Assembly (NCBI RefSeq): GCF_004358025.1
Contig: NZ_SMTL01000001.1
Span: 62,001-126,000, forward strand
Source of the DNA: Rhizobium deserti
Lineage (GTDB): Bacteria; Pseudomonadota; Alphaproteobacteria; Rhizobiales; Rhizobiaceae
DNA: 64,000 nt
Direction: 5' to 3'
Every line of letters starts with the position of its first letter. The first letter of the stretch is position 1. The notes under the pieces were generated by a model. It was not told where the DNA came from. It ran no database searches and saw nothing but the letters and a program-made list of their open reading frames with translations. Below are positions 52,246 to 60,769 of this stretch, piece after piece. The position numbers were made by a program, and so were the translations under genes.

Positions 52246-53181
52246 TCATTCGCCGACGGTCTTCTTGATGTGCCAGCGATCGTGATACCACAGCCACTGT
52301 TCCGGATATTCCCTCACCCAGGACTCGACCTTGTTGTTGAGAACCTGGGCTGTCCCCTGCACATCGAGATTGCCTTTTGCGTCGCGAGGAAGCTCAATTT
52401 TCGGTTCGATCTCGAGCCGAAACCGATTGCCGGGCAGCCGGATGCAGCGGGCCGGATAAACATCGGCATTGAACTGCCGCACCAGCTTGGCAAGCAGTGG
52501 ATTGGTTTTGACCGGGCGCCCGAAGAAGTTCGTCGGCAAACCTTTCCGGAACTTCTGATCGACAAGCACCCCAACTCCACCGCCGGCTTCGAGCCGACGT
52601 GCCAGGGCAAACGAAGATCCCGCATGTGATGGCACCAGTTGACCCATACGCGAACTGCGGAAGGCGAATACCTTTTCAGCGATGTAAGGATTGTTCGGCG
52701 GCCTGAAGAGTACCATCACCTCCAGTCCGAATGCCTTGCCTGCGACGGGTAAAAGCTCAAAATTGCCGGTATGAGCCGTGAACACGATGAACGGCCGCGG
52801 ATTGTCGCGCAGGTCGGCGAAGATCGGAATGCCCGTCACCTCCACCCTGCCCGGCTTCACCTGTTCGGGCTGAAAGTCGAAAAGCCGGTCAAGAAAGACA
52901 TATTCCGCAGCCAATCGGCCCATATGCCCCCAGCTGGCAACGGCGATATCCTGGCACTCCGCCTCGGACTTCTCCGGAAAGGCGTTGCGCAGGTTCGTCA
53001 ACATCAACTTGTGGCGCCAGAGCTTCGGCCCAATTAGGCGGGCAGCCTGGTCGGCAAAGCGAATAGCCGGGTCGGCCGGAAAGATCTTCAGCGCGTTGAG
53101 AAGCCCGAATGTCAGCTGCGCCACAAGCCATTGCTGGAACTTGCGCAGTGTCAGCACGATCCGGGTCAGAACCATCTTCAC
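52246..53181 (-). CDS. lpxXL: Lipid A very-long-chain acyltransferase LpxXL
   Basis: A 311-residue LpxL/HtrB-family acyltransferase of the inner membrane. The catalytic H-x4-D/E is in VFTAHTGNFELLPVAGKA (near 136), with a further block LVDQKFRKGLPTNFFGRPVKTNP. It transfers the 27-hydroxyoctacosanoate type chain from AcpXL to lipid A; this follows from its position as the last gene of the acpXL cluster. The start is GTG 53181, or ATG 53175 two codons later. It lies 9 bases after the dehydrogenase gene. Confidence 0.92.
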   Translation of the reverse strand: MKMVLTRIVLTLRKFQQWLVAQLTFGLLNALKIFPADPAIRFADQAARLIGPKLWRHKLMLTNLRNAFPEKSEAECQDIAVASWGHMGRLAAEYVFLDRLFDFQPEQVKPGRVEVTGIPIFADLRDNPRPFIVFTAHTGNFELLPVAGKAFGLEVMVLFRPPNNPYIAEKVFAFRSSRMGQLVPSHAGSSFALARRLEAGGGVGVLVDQKFRKGLPTNFFGRPVKTNPLLAKLVRQFNADVYPARCIRLPGNRFRLEIEPKIELPRDAKGNLDVQGTAQVLNNKVESWVREYPEQWLWYHDRWHIKKTVGE

Positions 53182-53190
53182 GATGAAGCC

Positions 53191-54219
53191 TCAATCCATC
53201 CGAAGGACGATCTTGCCGAAGACCTGGCGGGTCTCCATCCGCGACAGCGCCTTGTCGATATCCGCAAACGTCACTTCCGTATCGATCACGGGACGGACGA
53301 TACCTTGCGCCATTTTCTGCATGGCATCGGCCATGTTTTCCATTCGGCAGCCAAATGAACCGAACAGCTTCAGCTGCTGCTGGAAGAGCATCATCAGGTT
53401 CATCTCGGTGGAGACGCCGGATGTGGAGCCGCAGGTGACAAGCCGACCGCCACGCTTCATGCAGAGCATCGAGCCAGCCCAAGTATCCTTGCCCACATGT
53501 TCGAAGACGACATCGACACCCTTCTTCTTCGTCAGCTTGCGCACCACGCCCTCGAAGCGATCGGTCCGATAGTTGATGACGTGATCGGCGCCAAGGGCCT
53601 TTGCCCCCTCGATCTTGTCGTCCGAGCCGACGGTGGTGATCACTGTGCAACCCAATTTATGGGCAAGCTGTATGGCCGCCGTGCCGATACCCGAGCCACC
53701 TGCATGGACGAGGATCGTTTCGCCCGGCTGCAGCTTGGCATTGTCGAACAGCATATGTTCGACGGTGCCGAATGTGACCGGTGCGAGGGCCGCACCGATA
53801 GCGTCAACGCCGGGCGGGGCCGGTACGAGAAGTCGGGCCGGAAGGTTGGCTTTCTCCTGCGCAAAGCCGTCGAGGTGAAATCCGTGAACGCCGGAAACAT
53901 GCTCGCAAAGATTATCGCGTTTCTCGCGACAGGGCTTGCAAAGGCCACAAGTGCGCGCGCCATAGATCGACACCAGTTGTCCCGGCAGGACATTGGAGAC
54001 ACCGGGGCCGATAGCCTCTACGACGCCGGAGGCCTCGGCGCCGATCGTCAGCGGCATCTTGCGCTTGGCAAAGGCCATGCCGCGCCATCCCCAAACGTCG
54101 ATGTGATTGAGCGCCACGGCCTTCACCCGCAGCGTCACCTCGCCCGGACCCGGTGCATCGGGCTCGGGAATGTCCACGGCTTCGAGCCTGCGGTCTTCGA
54201 TCAGTTGCAGCGCGCGCAT
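53191..54219 (-). CDS. Zinc-binding alcohol dehydrogenase of the acpXL cluster
   Basis: A 342-residue medium-chain dehydrogenase. Structural-zinc Cys lie in ARTCGLCKPCREKRDNLC (near 95); the nucleotide-binding motif is HAGGSGIGTAAIQLA (near 172). The usual catalytic-zinc Cys near residue 40 is not evident (ALNHIDVWGWRG), so it could be a zinc-independent enoyl-type reductase. Its place between fabF1XL and lpxXL is conserved in rhizobia, and a role in making the long hydroxy fatty acid is inferred from that. Confidence 0.9.
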   Translation of the reverse strand: MRALQLIEDRRLEAVDIPEPDAPGPGEVTLRVKAVALNHIDVWGWRGMAFAKRKMPLTIGAEASGVVEAIGPGVSNVLPGQLVSIYGARTCGLCKPCREKRDNLCEHVSGVHGFHLDGFAQEKANLPARLLVPAPPGVDAIGAALAPVTFGTVEHMLFDNAKLQPGETILVHAGGSGIGTAAIQLAHKLGCTVITTVGSDDKIEGAKALGADHVINYRTDRFEGVVRKLTKKKGVDVVFEHVGKDTWAGSMLCMKRGGRLVTCGSTSGVSTEMNLMMLFQQQLKLFGSFGCRMENMADAMQKMAQGIVRPVIDTEVTFADIDKALSRMETRQVFGKIVLRMD

Positions 54220-54276
54220 ATAGGTCTTCCTTCGCCCGGAGGCGTTGCAGTCGTCAACGGTGTTTGGGCGGTGTCT

Positions 54277-55563
54277 CTAGGCTGGTTCCAGCGTCATGAC
54301 AAGGCTGGCATTCTGCCCGCCAAAGCCGAAGGAGTTGGAAAGCACAGCGCCGACTGTCGCATCGCGCTTTGCATTCGGCACCACGTCGAGCGCGATTGCA
54401 GGATCTGGATTGCTGTAATTGATGGTCGGCGGAAGCGTGCCGGTGAGCATGGTTTGGATTGAAAACACGGCTTCCACCGCACCTGCTGCTGTCAGCGTGT
54501 GGCCGATCATCGACTTGTTCGACGACACCGGAATGCTCTTCAAACCTTCGCCGAAGACGGCCAGCATGGCGCCATATTCCATCTTGTCGTTTTCCGGCGT
54601 CGAAGTGCCATGTGCGTTGACATAGCCGATACCTGCCTCTTCCATGCCGGCATCCGCGAGTGCGGCGCGTATGGTCGCGATTGCCGGTCCGCCGTCGGGA
54701 GAAGAGCGGGTCCGATGGAAATGATCCGCCTTCTCGCCGAGACCCTTGATGACTCCGAGCACCTTGGCACCCCGAGCGATTGCAGCCTCGATCGATTCGA
54801 GCACGAGTGTTGCAGCGCCTTCGGCAATGACGAAGCCGTCGCGGTCCTTGCTGAACGGTTTGGATGCGCCTTCCGGTGGATCGTTCTGCGTCGAGAGGGC
54901 AGAAAGCAAGGAGAAACGGATCAGCGCCTCGGCACTGACGGAACCATCGGTCGCGGCTACAAGCGCCTTGTCAGTCCGCCCCTGACGAATCGCCTCGACG
55001 CCGAGCTGGATTGCAGTCGCGCCGGAAGCGCAGGCGGTCGAAAGCGTGACGGGAAGCCCACGCGTGCCGAATGTATCGGACAGCCTTTCGGAGATAGAGC
55101 CGAACTGGACAGCCTCGAGGAAGGCAGCATCCGGCCTCTCCCGCATAGCCGCCAGGAACCGGTCATAGGCGTCGCCCTCGACCTGCGACGGTCCTGAACG
55201 GTCGGCCAGTGCGAAGCGGTCGGACCATTCTGGCTCCACCGGCGGCGCCGCCAGAAACAGCGGACCGCCAAAATCGCCCGACAGCCCCGCCTGAGCCAGC
55301 GCCTCGCGCGTCGTTTCGCGGGCGAAGGCGTAGGATCGCTCAACCGAATTATTGGCCGGAACAGCGATGAAATCCACGGTCCCGCTGATGCGGGTCGAAA
55401 GCTTGTCCGTCGGAAAACGGCTGATCTTATGGATACCGGACCGACCGGAAGTCAGCGCTGCCCAATTGTCCTGCAGACCCTGACCGAGCGACGTGATGAC
55501 GCCCATGCCGGTGACGGCGACGATGGGACGGCCTAGATGATCTTTGAAGCGGATTTCGCTCAT
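54277..55563 (-). CDS. fabF1XL: Beta-ketoacyl-ACP synthase FabF1XL
   Basis: A 428-residue condensing enzyme for the very-long-chain fatty acid of lipid A. The Cys-His-His triad is complete: Cys in STACASGATA (near 186), His in NAHGTSTPENDK (near 322) and His in SMIGHTLTAAGAVEA (near 356). ATG 55563 has AAGGAGAGA upstream; the frame before it does not fit. It lies 13 bases downstream of the second synthase-like gene, with which it may form a heterodimer. Confidence 0.93.
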   Translation of the reverse strand: MSEIRFKDHLGRPIVAVTGMGVITSLGQGLQDNWAALTSGRSGIHKISRFPTDKLSTRISGTVDFIAVPANNSVERSYAFARETTREALAQAGLSGDFGGPLFLAAPPVEPEWSDRFALADRSGPSQVEGDAYDRFLAAMRERPDAAFLEAVQFGSISERLSDTFGTRGLPVTLSTACASGATAIQLGVEAIRQGRTDKALVAATDGSVSAEALIRFSLLSALSTQNDPPEGASKPFSKDRDGFVIAEGAATLVLESIEAAIARGAKVLGVIKGLGEKADHFHRTRSSPDGGPAIATIRAALADAGMEEAGIGYVNAHGTSTPENDKMEYGAMLAVFGEGLKSIPVSSNKSMIGHTLTAAGAVEAVFSIQTMLTGTLPPTINYSNPDPAIALDVVPNAKRDATVGAVLSNSFGFGGQNASLVMTLEPA

Positions 55564-55576
55564 GACTATCTCTCCT

Positions 55577-56779
55577 TCACGCTTCGGTCGAAAGGACCGC
55601 CAGCCCCTCGCCACGCGTGTAACCAACGGTCGTCACCACCGCATGTTTCGCGGGAGCGGTCATCGGCTTTTCGTTCTGAGGATCAAAGGCCGGAACCTTG
55701 GCTGCGCCATCCAGAGACAGCGCCGCCAGCGCCAGGCCCAGCGGGAACTGGGCTTCCATGGCATGGCCGGTCACTCCACCAAAGCCGCGGATTGTCGCCT
55801 CAGGCAGAACCGTTTCCAGTACGGATTTTTCGCGGGCAGCAAGATCGATGACGCCGCTCGCACCCGAGAAGACGACGGTGTCTCTGGCCGGAACACTGGA
55901 AGCAATTTTCGCCATGCGCGTCAGGCGGCTCTCGAGCTTGCCTTCGTCGCGGGCACCTCGGTCGCCTTCGATGCCTTCGATGCAGGCGTAGATGTGAGCG
56001 CCGCGCTGTTGCGCATAAACCCGCGATTCCAGCACGAGAAAGGCACCGACGGAGCCCATGATCATGCCGCCGCCATTGTCGCTCGAACGCGACCAAAGCG
56101 GGAGCCATTCGCCGGTGGCGTGAGCGCGAATGCCTTCCACCAACAGGAGGATGTCGGACCGCTCCGCCACGAAGGCACCGCCCACCAAGCTATGGGTAGA
56201 CTGGCCGGCCTTGATGCGATGAAAAGCCGTTTCCACGGCCGTGATGCCGGCAGCCTCCTCACCCATAAACGTGCGCGAGGATCCGGTGACCTTGTGAACG
56301 ATCGAGATATTCCCGGCCATCAGATTTGAAAGCTGGGCCAGAAAAAGCGTTGGCCTCAGTTCCGTCGTCAGCTTCTCGTTGAGAAGCTGTTCGCGGTCGT
56401 TGCGCTTCAAGGCCTCGTCAACGATCAGCGAATCGACCTTGATGTCCCGCTCGCCGCCGCCGGCAGCGACAATCATGTCCATGGAAGCGCAGGCGTCGGG
56501 ATCCGACTTCAGGCCGGCGTCATCGAGCGCCAGCCCGGCTGCGAAGACACCGAGACGCTGCCAATTCTCCATCTGCCGCTGATCGCCGCGCTTGGGGATC
56601 TGGGTGGACCAGTCGATTTCCGGCATCGGGTGTACGGGATAGGGCTTGAAACGCTCGGTTTCGACTTTCGGGGCACTGGTTTGTGAGCCCGTCAGCAGCG
56701 CGATATGCGGCTCCTTACCGACGCCCTGGCAGGTTACGATTCCGATCCCGGTAATCACGACATCATTGTCAGACTTCAT
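55577..56779 (-). CDS. fabF2XL: Ketosynthase-like partner protein FabF2XL (active-site Cys absent)
   Basis: A 400-residue thiolase-fold protein. It aligns to ketosynthases throughout, but where the active Cys is expected it reads SIVHKVTGSSRTFMGEEAAG, and the first catalytic His is missing (GASGVIDLAA). The second His site survives as GGVTGHAMEAQFPLG. This is like the chain-length factors of polyketide synthases, so I infer a non-catalytic partner of FabF1XL that sets chain length. ATG 56779 has GAGG six bases upstream; ATG 56782 is the alternative. Confidence 0.9.
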   Translation of the reverse strand: MKSDNDVVITGIGIVTCQGVGKEPHIALLTGSQTSAPKVETERFKPYPVHPMPEIDWSTQIPKRGDQRQMENWQRLGVFAAGLALDDAGLKSDPDACASMDMIVAAGGGERDIKVDSLIVDEALKRNDREQLLNEKLTTELRPTLFLAQLSNLMAGNISIVHKVTGSSRTFMGEEAAGITAVETAFHRIKAGQSTHSLVGGAFVAERSDILLLVEGIRAHATGEWLPLWSRSSDNGGGMIMGSVGAFLVLESRVYAQQRGAHIYACIEGIEGDRGARDEGKLESRLTRMAKIASSVPARDTVVFSGASGVIDLAAREKSVLETVLPEATIRGFGGVTGHAMEAQFPLGLALAALSLDGAAKVPAFDPQNEKPMTAPAKHAVVTTVGYTRGEGLAVLSTEA

Positions 56780-56818
56780 CATTGTCCTCTTTGCCGGGCG
56801 CATCAAGCACCGGCCGTC

Positions 56819-57292
56819 TCAAGCGCTAGCCTGCATCGCGGCGAGGAGACCGACCTCTTCGGCGCGCTTGCGCACGATGGGCGCCAGCGGCACCTCACTA
56901 AACGGCATGGTGCGCAACTTGAGCTGGGCGTCGCAGACCTTCTTGCCGCCCGATGTAATCTTGGCTCGAGTCACGGCGTAGCCGGAACCCTCATGCTCCA
57001 GAAACGCTTCGATGTCGAGCACAGCGTCCGGCTCGACGAAGGTCCGCATTTTGGCACCGTCCACCGACATCAGGAAAGGCATGGCCGCGAAATTGCTCGC
57101 AGCCAGCACCATGAACCCCGAGGCTTGCGCCATGGTTTCAATCAGCAGGACGCCTGGAACAAGAGGCATTCCTGGAAAATGACCTTCAAAGACCGGGCTG
57201 TTGGAAGGCACGACGGAACGTGCCTTCAGGATCTTCTGGCTGAAGTCAACCGCCTCAACCCTGTCGATCATCTGGAAGTATTCGAGCAGCAT
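56819..57292 (-). CDS. fabZXL: 3-hydroxyacyl-ACP dehydratase FabZXL
   Basis: A 157-residue hot-dog fold dehydratase. The catalytic His and following helix are in FEGHFPGMPLVPGVLLIETMAQASGFMVLAA (near 40 and 54, with Glu in LLIETMAQ). Length and motif match FabZ. In this cluster it serves the elongation of the chain carried by AcpXL. It lies 18 bases after acpXL. Confidence 0.93.
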   Translation of the reverse strand: MLLEYFQMIDRVEAVDFSQKILKARSVVPSNSPVFEGHFPGMPLVPGVLLIETMAQASGFMVLAASNFAAMPFLMSVDGAKMRTFVEPDAVLDIEAFLEHEGSGYAVTRAKITSGGKKVCDAQLKLRTMPFSEVPLAPIVRKRAEEVGLLAAMQASA

Positions 57293-57310
57293 CAGGCTGT
57301 TCGACGAAGG

Positions 57311-57589
57311 TCAGCCCTTCGCCGCCTTCAGCTCGTCGATCTTGGCGCAGAGGTTCTTGAGAACGAAATATTCCTCGGTCGAAACCTTGCCTTCGTTGAC
57401 GTCCTGCGTCCACTGCTCGAGCGGAATCTTGATGCCGAATTCCTTATCGATCGCAAAAACGATGTCGAGGAAATCAAGGCTGTCGATACCAAGATCGTCG
57501 ATCGTATGGCTTTCCGGCGTGATCGTCTCGCGATCGATTTCGCTGGTTTCAGCGATAATGTCAGCAACTTTGTCAAATGTAGCGGTCAC
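57311..57589 (-). CDS. acpXL: Acyl carrier protein AcpXL
   Basis: A 92-residue acidic carrier protein for the C28 hydroxy fatty acid. The phosphopantetheine Ser is in [18 protein letters not shown] (near 37). The sequence after it, [19 protein letters not shown], and the C-terminal [16 protein letters not shown] are diagnostic for AcpXL. The start is GTG 57589 after GAGGAT; starting further upstream adds residues absent from known AcpXL. First gene of the cluster. Confidence 0.96.
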   Translation of the reverse strand: MTATFDKVADIIAETSEIDRETITPESHTIDDLGIDSLDFLDIVFAIDKEFGIKIPLEQWTQDVNEGKVSTEEYFVLKNLCAKIDELKAAKG

Positions 57590-57691
57590 GCTCGGATCCT
57601 CTGAGAATAGGAAAATTCGAAGTTCCACATAGGGAAATCATACCCAAATGCCAATGGCCTCGTCAGTCGGCCTTTAAATTTTGCAGGCCAA

Positions 57692-57706
57692 CTGTTGCGC
57701 AAACAG
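57692..57706. promoter_or_regulatory. Palindrome CTGTT-GCGCA-AACAG upstream of acpXL
   Basis: Perfect 5-base arms around GCGCA, 103 bases before the acpXL start and 16 bases after the end of the nucleoside hydrolase gene. It may be an operator for the lipid A cluster or part of a transcript end. A TATGAT closer to acpXL (on the minus strand, about 57617-57622) could be its -10. Confidence 0.3.
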
Positions 57707-57721
57707 CGATTGGCGCTCTTT

Positions 57722-58687
57722 TCAAGCCTGCCGGCCCTCCGTCAGTGTCGCCCGCAAGACCTCGAGTACCTTCTCCGGCTGCACGGCTACGGCTACCGAT
57801 TGGCTAGGCTGGCCATCCCATGCACTGCCCTCGTAACGACGGCCACTGTCGGGCGACTGGATGGTCTTGCCATCGGCAAGCCCGCCACAAATGACGCGCA
57901 CAGGCCCGCTTCGGTAATCGAACAGCTCTGGCGCCGCGAGATAAACGCAGGCGCAGCTGTCGTGGATAGCCATCCCATCGAGCCCGACTCGCTGCCGGTA
58001 GAAATCGATATAGAACTGCGAAAGGTCCGATAGCAGCCGAAGCGCCCGATCCTGACCGGCCGTCATTTCGACTAGGTAGCTTGAGGACATCAGCGTCTTC
58101 ATTGTCACGTCGAGACCGAATATGGTGACCTTCCAGGACGCAGTGAACACCATATCGGCCGCCTCGGGATCGCCGTAGATATTGGCTTCCGCAGCCGGCG
58201 TTACATTGCCGTTGACGTCGAAGGCGCCGCCCATGACGACGACTTCCTTGACCAGCCCGGCAATCTCCGGATCGGCCTTCAGCGCCAAGGCAAGATTGGT
58301 CATGCGACCAACGGCGACCAGCGTCACCTCTCCTGGATTGGCCCGCACCGTTTCGATGATGAACTGAAAGGCAGGACGCGGATCCACTGGCGAGTCGATA
58401 TTCGCCGGCACGCCGATATTGCCAAGCCCATCTTCGCCATGAACAACGGCCGCCGGGTGATCATCAGCGCGGGACGGTTCGAAGGCTCTTGCCGCACCTT
58501 TTGCGATCGGTGCAGCAATGCCCCAGGCCTGATGGAGAAACTGCGCATTGCGCGTTGTCTTCTCGATCGAGGCATTGCCGAAAACGGTGGTGACGCCAAT
58601 CAGGTCGATGTCCGGGTGCCGGTGCAGGAAAAGCAGGGCCATGGCGTCGTCCACGCCGGGATCCGTGTCGAATATCACCTTTTGCAT
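57722..58687 (-). CDS. Nucleoside hydrolase (IunH family)
   Basis: A 321-residue ribohydrolase that splits the N-glycosidic bond of nucleosides. The Ca2+-binding Asp cluster is at the N-terminus, VIFDTDPGVDDAMALL (near 5), with further ligands in NLALALKADPEIAG and AIHDSCACVYLAAP. ATG 58687 is the family start; upstream codons lie outside it. Whether it prefers purine or pyrimidine nucleosides is not evident. A TSUP permease gene diverges. Confidence 0.92.
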   Translation of the reverse strand: MQKVIFDTDPGVDDAMALLFLHRHPDIDLIGVTTVFGNASIEKTTRNAQFLHQAWGIAAPIAKGAARAFEPSRADDHPAAVVHGEDGLGNIGVPANIDSPVDPRPAFQFIIETVRANPGEVTLVAVGRMTNLALALKADPEIAGLVKEVVVMGGAFDVNGNVTPAAEANIYGDPEAADMVFTASWKVTIFGLDVTMKTLMSSSYLVEMTAGQDRALRLLSDLSQFYIDFYRQRVGLDGMAIHDSCACVYLAAPELFDYRSGPVRVICGGLADGKTIQSPDSGRRYEGSAWDGQPSQSVAVAVQPEKVLEVLRATLTEGRQA

Positions 58688-58827
58688 GCTTGCCGTTCCA
58701 ATGCCTGACTCGGTGGTTGTTCCATTGCGGGCACCATAGCTCCAAATGGACATAGCGCAACGCCGAAGCGAGCGGGTTTGCAACGGAGCCGATGTGACTG
58801 CTGGCGTGTTGCAGAGCGGAGCTTACA

Positions 58828-59661
58828 ATGCCACAAGCCGCCTTACCCCGAGAGCCAATCCCATCGAGATCCATCTTGACCGACCTCACTGTGCAACTCC
58901 TCATGCTGCTTTTTCTTGCCGCCATCTTTGCCGGATTCGTCGATTCGATCGCCGGCGGCGGCGGGCTTATCACCATCCCGGTTTTATTGATTGCTGGCAT
59001 CCCGCCGCTCGAATCGATCGCCACCAACAAGCTGCAATCCCAGTTCGGATCCGCATCCGCTACGATCGCCTATGCGAGGCGCGGCCATGTCGATCTCAGG
59101 AAGCAGATGCCCATGGCGCTGACCGCCGTTGTAGGCGGCGCTATCGGTGCCGTCCTCGCCGCAAGCGTGCCGGCAGATTTCCTCGCTGCGGCCATTCCGT
59201 TTCTGCTGGTCGCAATTGCGCTGTTTTTTGCAATCAAGCCGAATCTTTCCGACCTGGACAGCCACCCGCGGGTGACGCCCCTCGTTTTCGGACTGACGGT
59301 CGTGCCGCTGGTCGGCCTGTATGACGGCGTGTTCGGCCCGGGCGCCGGATCCTTCTACATGCTCGGCTTCGTGCTTGTGGCGGGCTTCGGCATGTTGAAG
59401 GCAACAGCCCATACCAAGCTCATCAATCTTGGCTCCAATTTCGGGTCATTCGTCGTCTTTGCCGCGGCCGGGTCCGTTCTGTGGAAGGTCGGCCTGCTGA
59501 TGGGCGTCGGGCAGTTCATCGGCGCCCAGATCGGCTCAAGGCTCGCCATGAAGAATGGCGCCAAGATCATCAAGCCGCTGCTGATCATTTCTTGCCTGGC
59601 GCTGGCCACCAAGCTGGTTGCCGATCCCAATCACCCCTTGCGGCTCCTGCTCGGTTTTTAG
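58828..59661 (+). CDS. TSUP family permease (TauE/SafE)
   Basis: A 277-residue inner-membrane protein with about eight helices in two halves. The repeated signature is FAGFVDSIAGGGGLITIPVLLIAGIPP (near 35) and LYDGVFGPGAGSFYMLGFV (near 170). The family moves sulfite, sulfonates or related anions; the substrate is not clear here. ATG 58828 has GGAG six bases upstream; TTG 58876 would give a shorter N-terminus. It converges with cobP after 16 bases. Confidence 0.9.
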   Translation: MPQAALPREPIPSRSILTDLTVQLLMLLFLAAIFAGFVDSIAGGGGLITIPVLLIAGIPPLESIATNKLQSQFGSASATIAYARRGHVDLRKQMPMALTAVVGGAIGAVLAASVPADFLAAAIPFLLVAIALFFAIKPNLSDLDSHPRVTPLVFGLTVVPLVGLYDGVFGPGAGSFYMLGFVLVAGFGMLKATAHTKLINLGSNFGSFVVFAAAGSVLWKVGLLMGVGQFIGAQIGSRLAMKNGAKIIKPLLIISCLALATKLVADPNHPLRLLLGF

Positions 59662-59677
59662 AGACAAGATCCGTCCA

Positions 59678-60199
59678 TCAACCCTTCATCTTCAGCGGCA
59701 GTCCAGCCGCCATGAAGATGACTTCGTCCGCCTCCGCAGCGATCCGCTGATGCAGTCTCCCCGCATGATCGCGAAATTCGCGCGCCATGCGGTTGTCCGG
59801 GACGATCCCCATTCCGACCTCGTTGGAAACAAGAACAAGCCTTGCCGAGCAACCGGAGAGGACGTGGACGATCGCGTCGGTAGCCTGTCCGATGTCCATC
59901 TCCTCCATCATCAGATTGGTGACCCACAAGGTCAGACAATCGACCACGATAACCCGAGAGGGAGAATCGATCTGGCCGAGCAGCGGCGCCAAATCAACAG
60001 CTGTTTCATGGGTGGTCCAGCCTGCACCGCGGTCAGCCTGATGCTGCATGATGCGCAGCCGCATTTCATCGTCGAAGGGTTGACCGGTGGCGACGTAATG
60101 GCGATCCAGTCCACTTTCCAGAGCCAATCTTTCGGCAAAGCCGGACTTGCCCGAGCGGGCTCCTCCGAGCACGAAGGAAACGTGACCGTGTCGCGTCAA
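59678..60199 (-). CDS. cobP: Adenosylcobinamide kinase / adenosylcobinamide-phosphate guanylyltransferase
   Basis: A 173-residue bifunctional enzyme of late cobalamin synthesis. The P-loop is [15 protein letters not shown] (near 9), the guanylylated His lies in [13 protein letters not shown] (near 52), and [16 protein letters not shown] and [27 protein letters not shown] are family blocks. It begins with a TTG at 60199; the ribosome binding site is poor. No other cob gene is near, so the cobalamin genes are dispersed or lie beyond the window. Confidence 0.93.
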   Translation of the reverse strand: MTRHGHVSFVLGGARSGKSGFAERLALESGLDRHYVATGQPFDDEMRLRIMQHQADRGAGWTTHETAVDLAPLLGQIDSPSRVIVVDCLTLWVTNLMMEEMDIGQATDAIVHVLSGCSARLVLVSNEVGMGIVPDNRMAREFRDHAGRLHQRIAAEADEVIFMAAGLPLKMKG

Positions 60200-60466
60200 G
60201 GCAAGAGCTCAAGGGGAATGGAAAAGGCCGGACGATTCGTAGATGAGGGAGGCGTCCGGCCTTGTTGATGATTGTTGGAAACTCGCATTACCAAACCATG
60301 GTGAACTTTGACAAGGATCAGGTCAATCCTTTTGCGAGGCTCGCTGACAGAATTCGGGCGCGTCTCCGCGGTATTGGTATTAAAAGCACATCTGGAAAAC
60401 CTTCTGGCGCAACTTGCGGCACATTAGGAATGGTTGTATTTCGCGCCCGGCAAAAAGGATATCCGC

Positions 60467-60703
60467 ATGGCACTTGTCGGTTTCAAGAATACCCACAATC
60501 AGGACATTTTCATCAATCCTGCTCAGGTTCTGTATGTCACGACCTTCGAAGAAGGCGTATCGATTGTCGCACTGGCCATTGTCAGTGCCGGCGGCAAGCC
60601 CCTTTCCCTCTATGTGCGTGGTCACGTAGACCAGGTGCGGCAGAAGCTTGATGCCGGCGCGCATGCAAAGCTGGGACTGGCAACCGTTCCAGAAAAACCA
60701 TAA
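60467..60703 (+). CDS. Small conserved-looking hypothetical protein
   Basis: A 78-residue protein of unknown function. It begins MALVGFKNTHNQDIFINPAQVLYVTTFEEG and continues with beta-rich sequence, suggesting a small beta fold. AAGGA precedes ATG 60467. The 267 bases between cobP and this gene show no other gene. It converges with mazG. Confidence 0.7.
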   Translation: MALVGFKNTHNQDIFINPAQVLYVTTFEEGVSIVALAIVSAGGKPLSLYVRGHVDQVRQKLDAGAHAKLGLATVPEKP

Positions 60704-60769
60704 GCCATCTCCGCGCTCGACCCTTGCTTCGCGCGGCGCCGAGTCTAGGCGTCATAACCGGCAGAAAGA

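Noticed and set aside
57669..57689. GGCCT / AGGCC hairpin near the end of the nucleoside hydrolase gene
   Set aside because: Only 5 bp with an 11-base AT loop; too weak to call a terminator.
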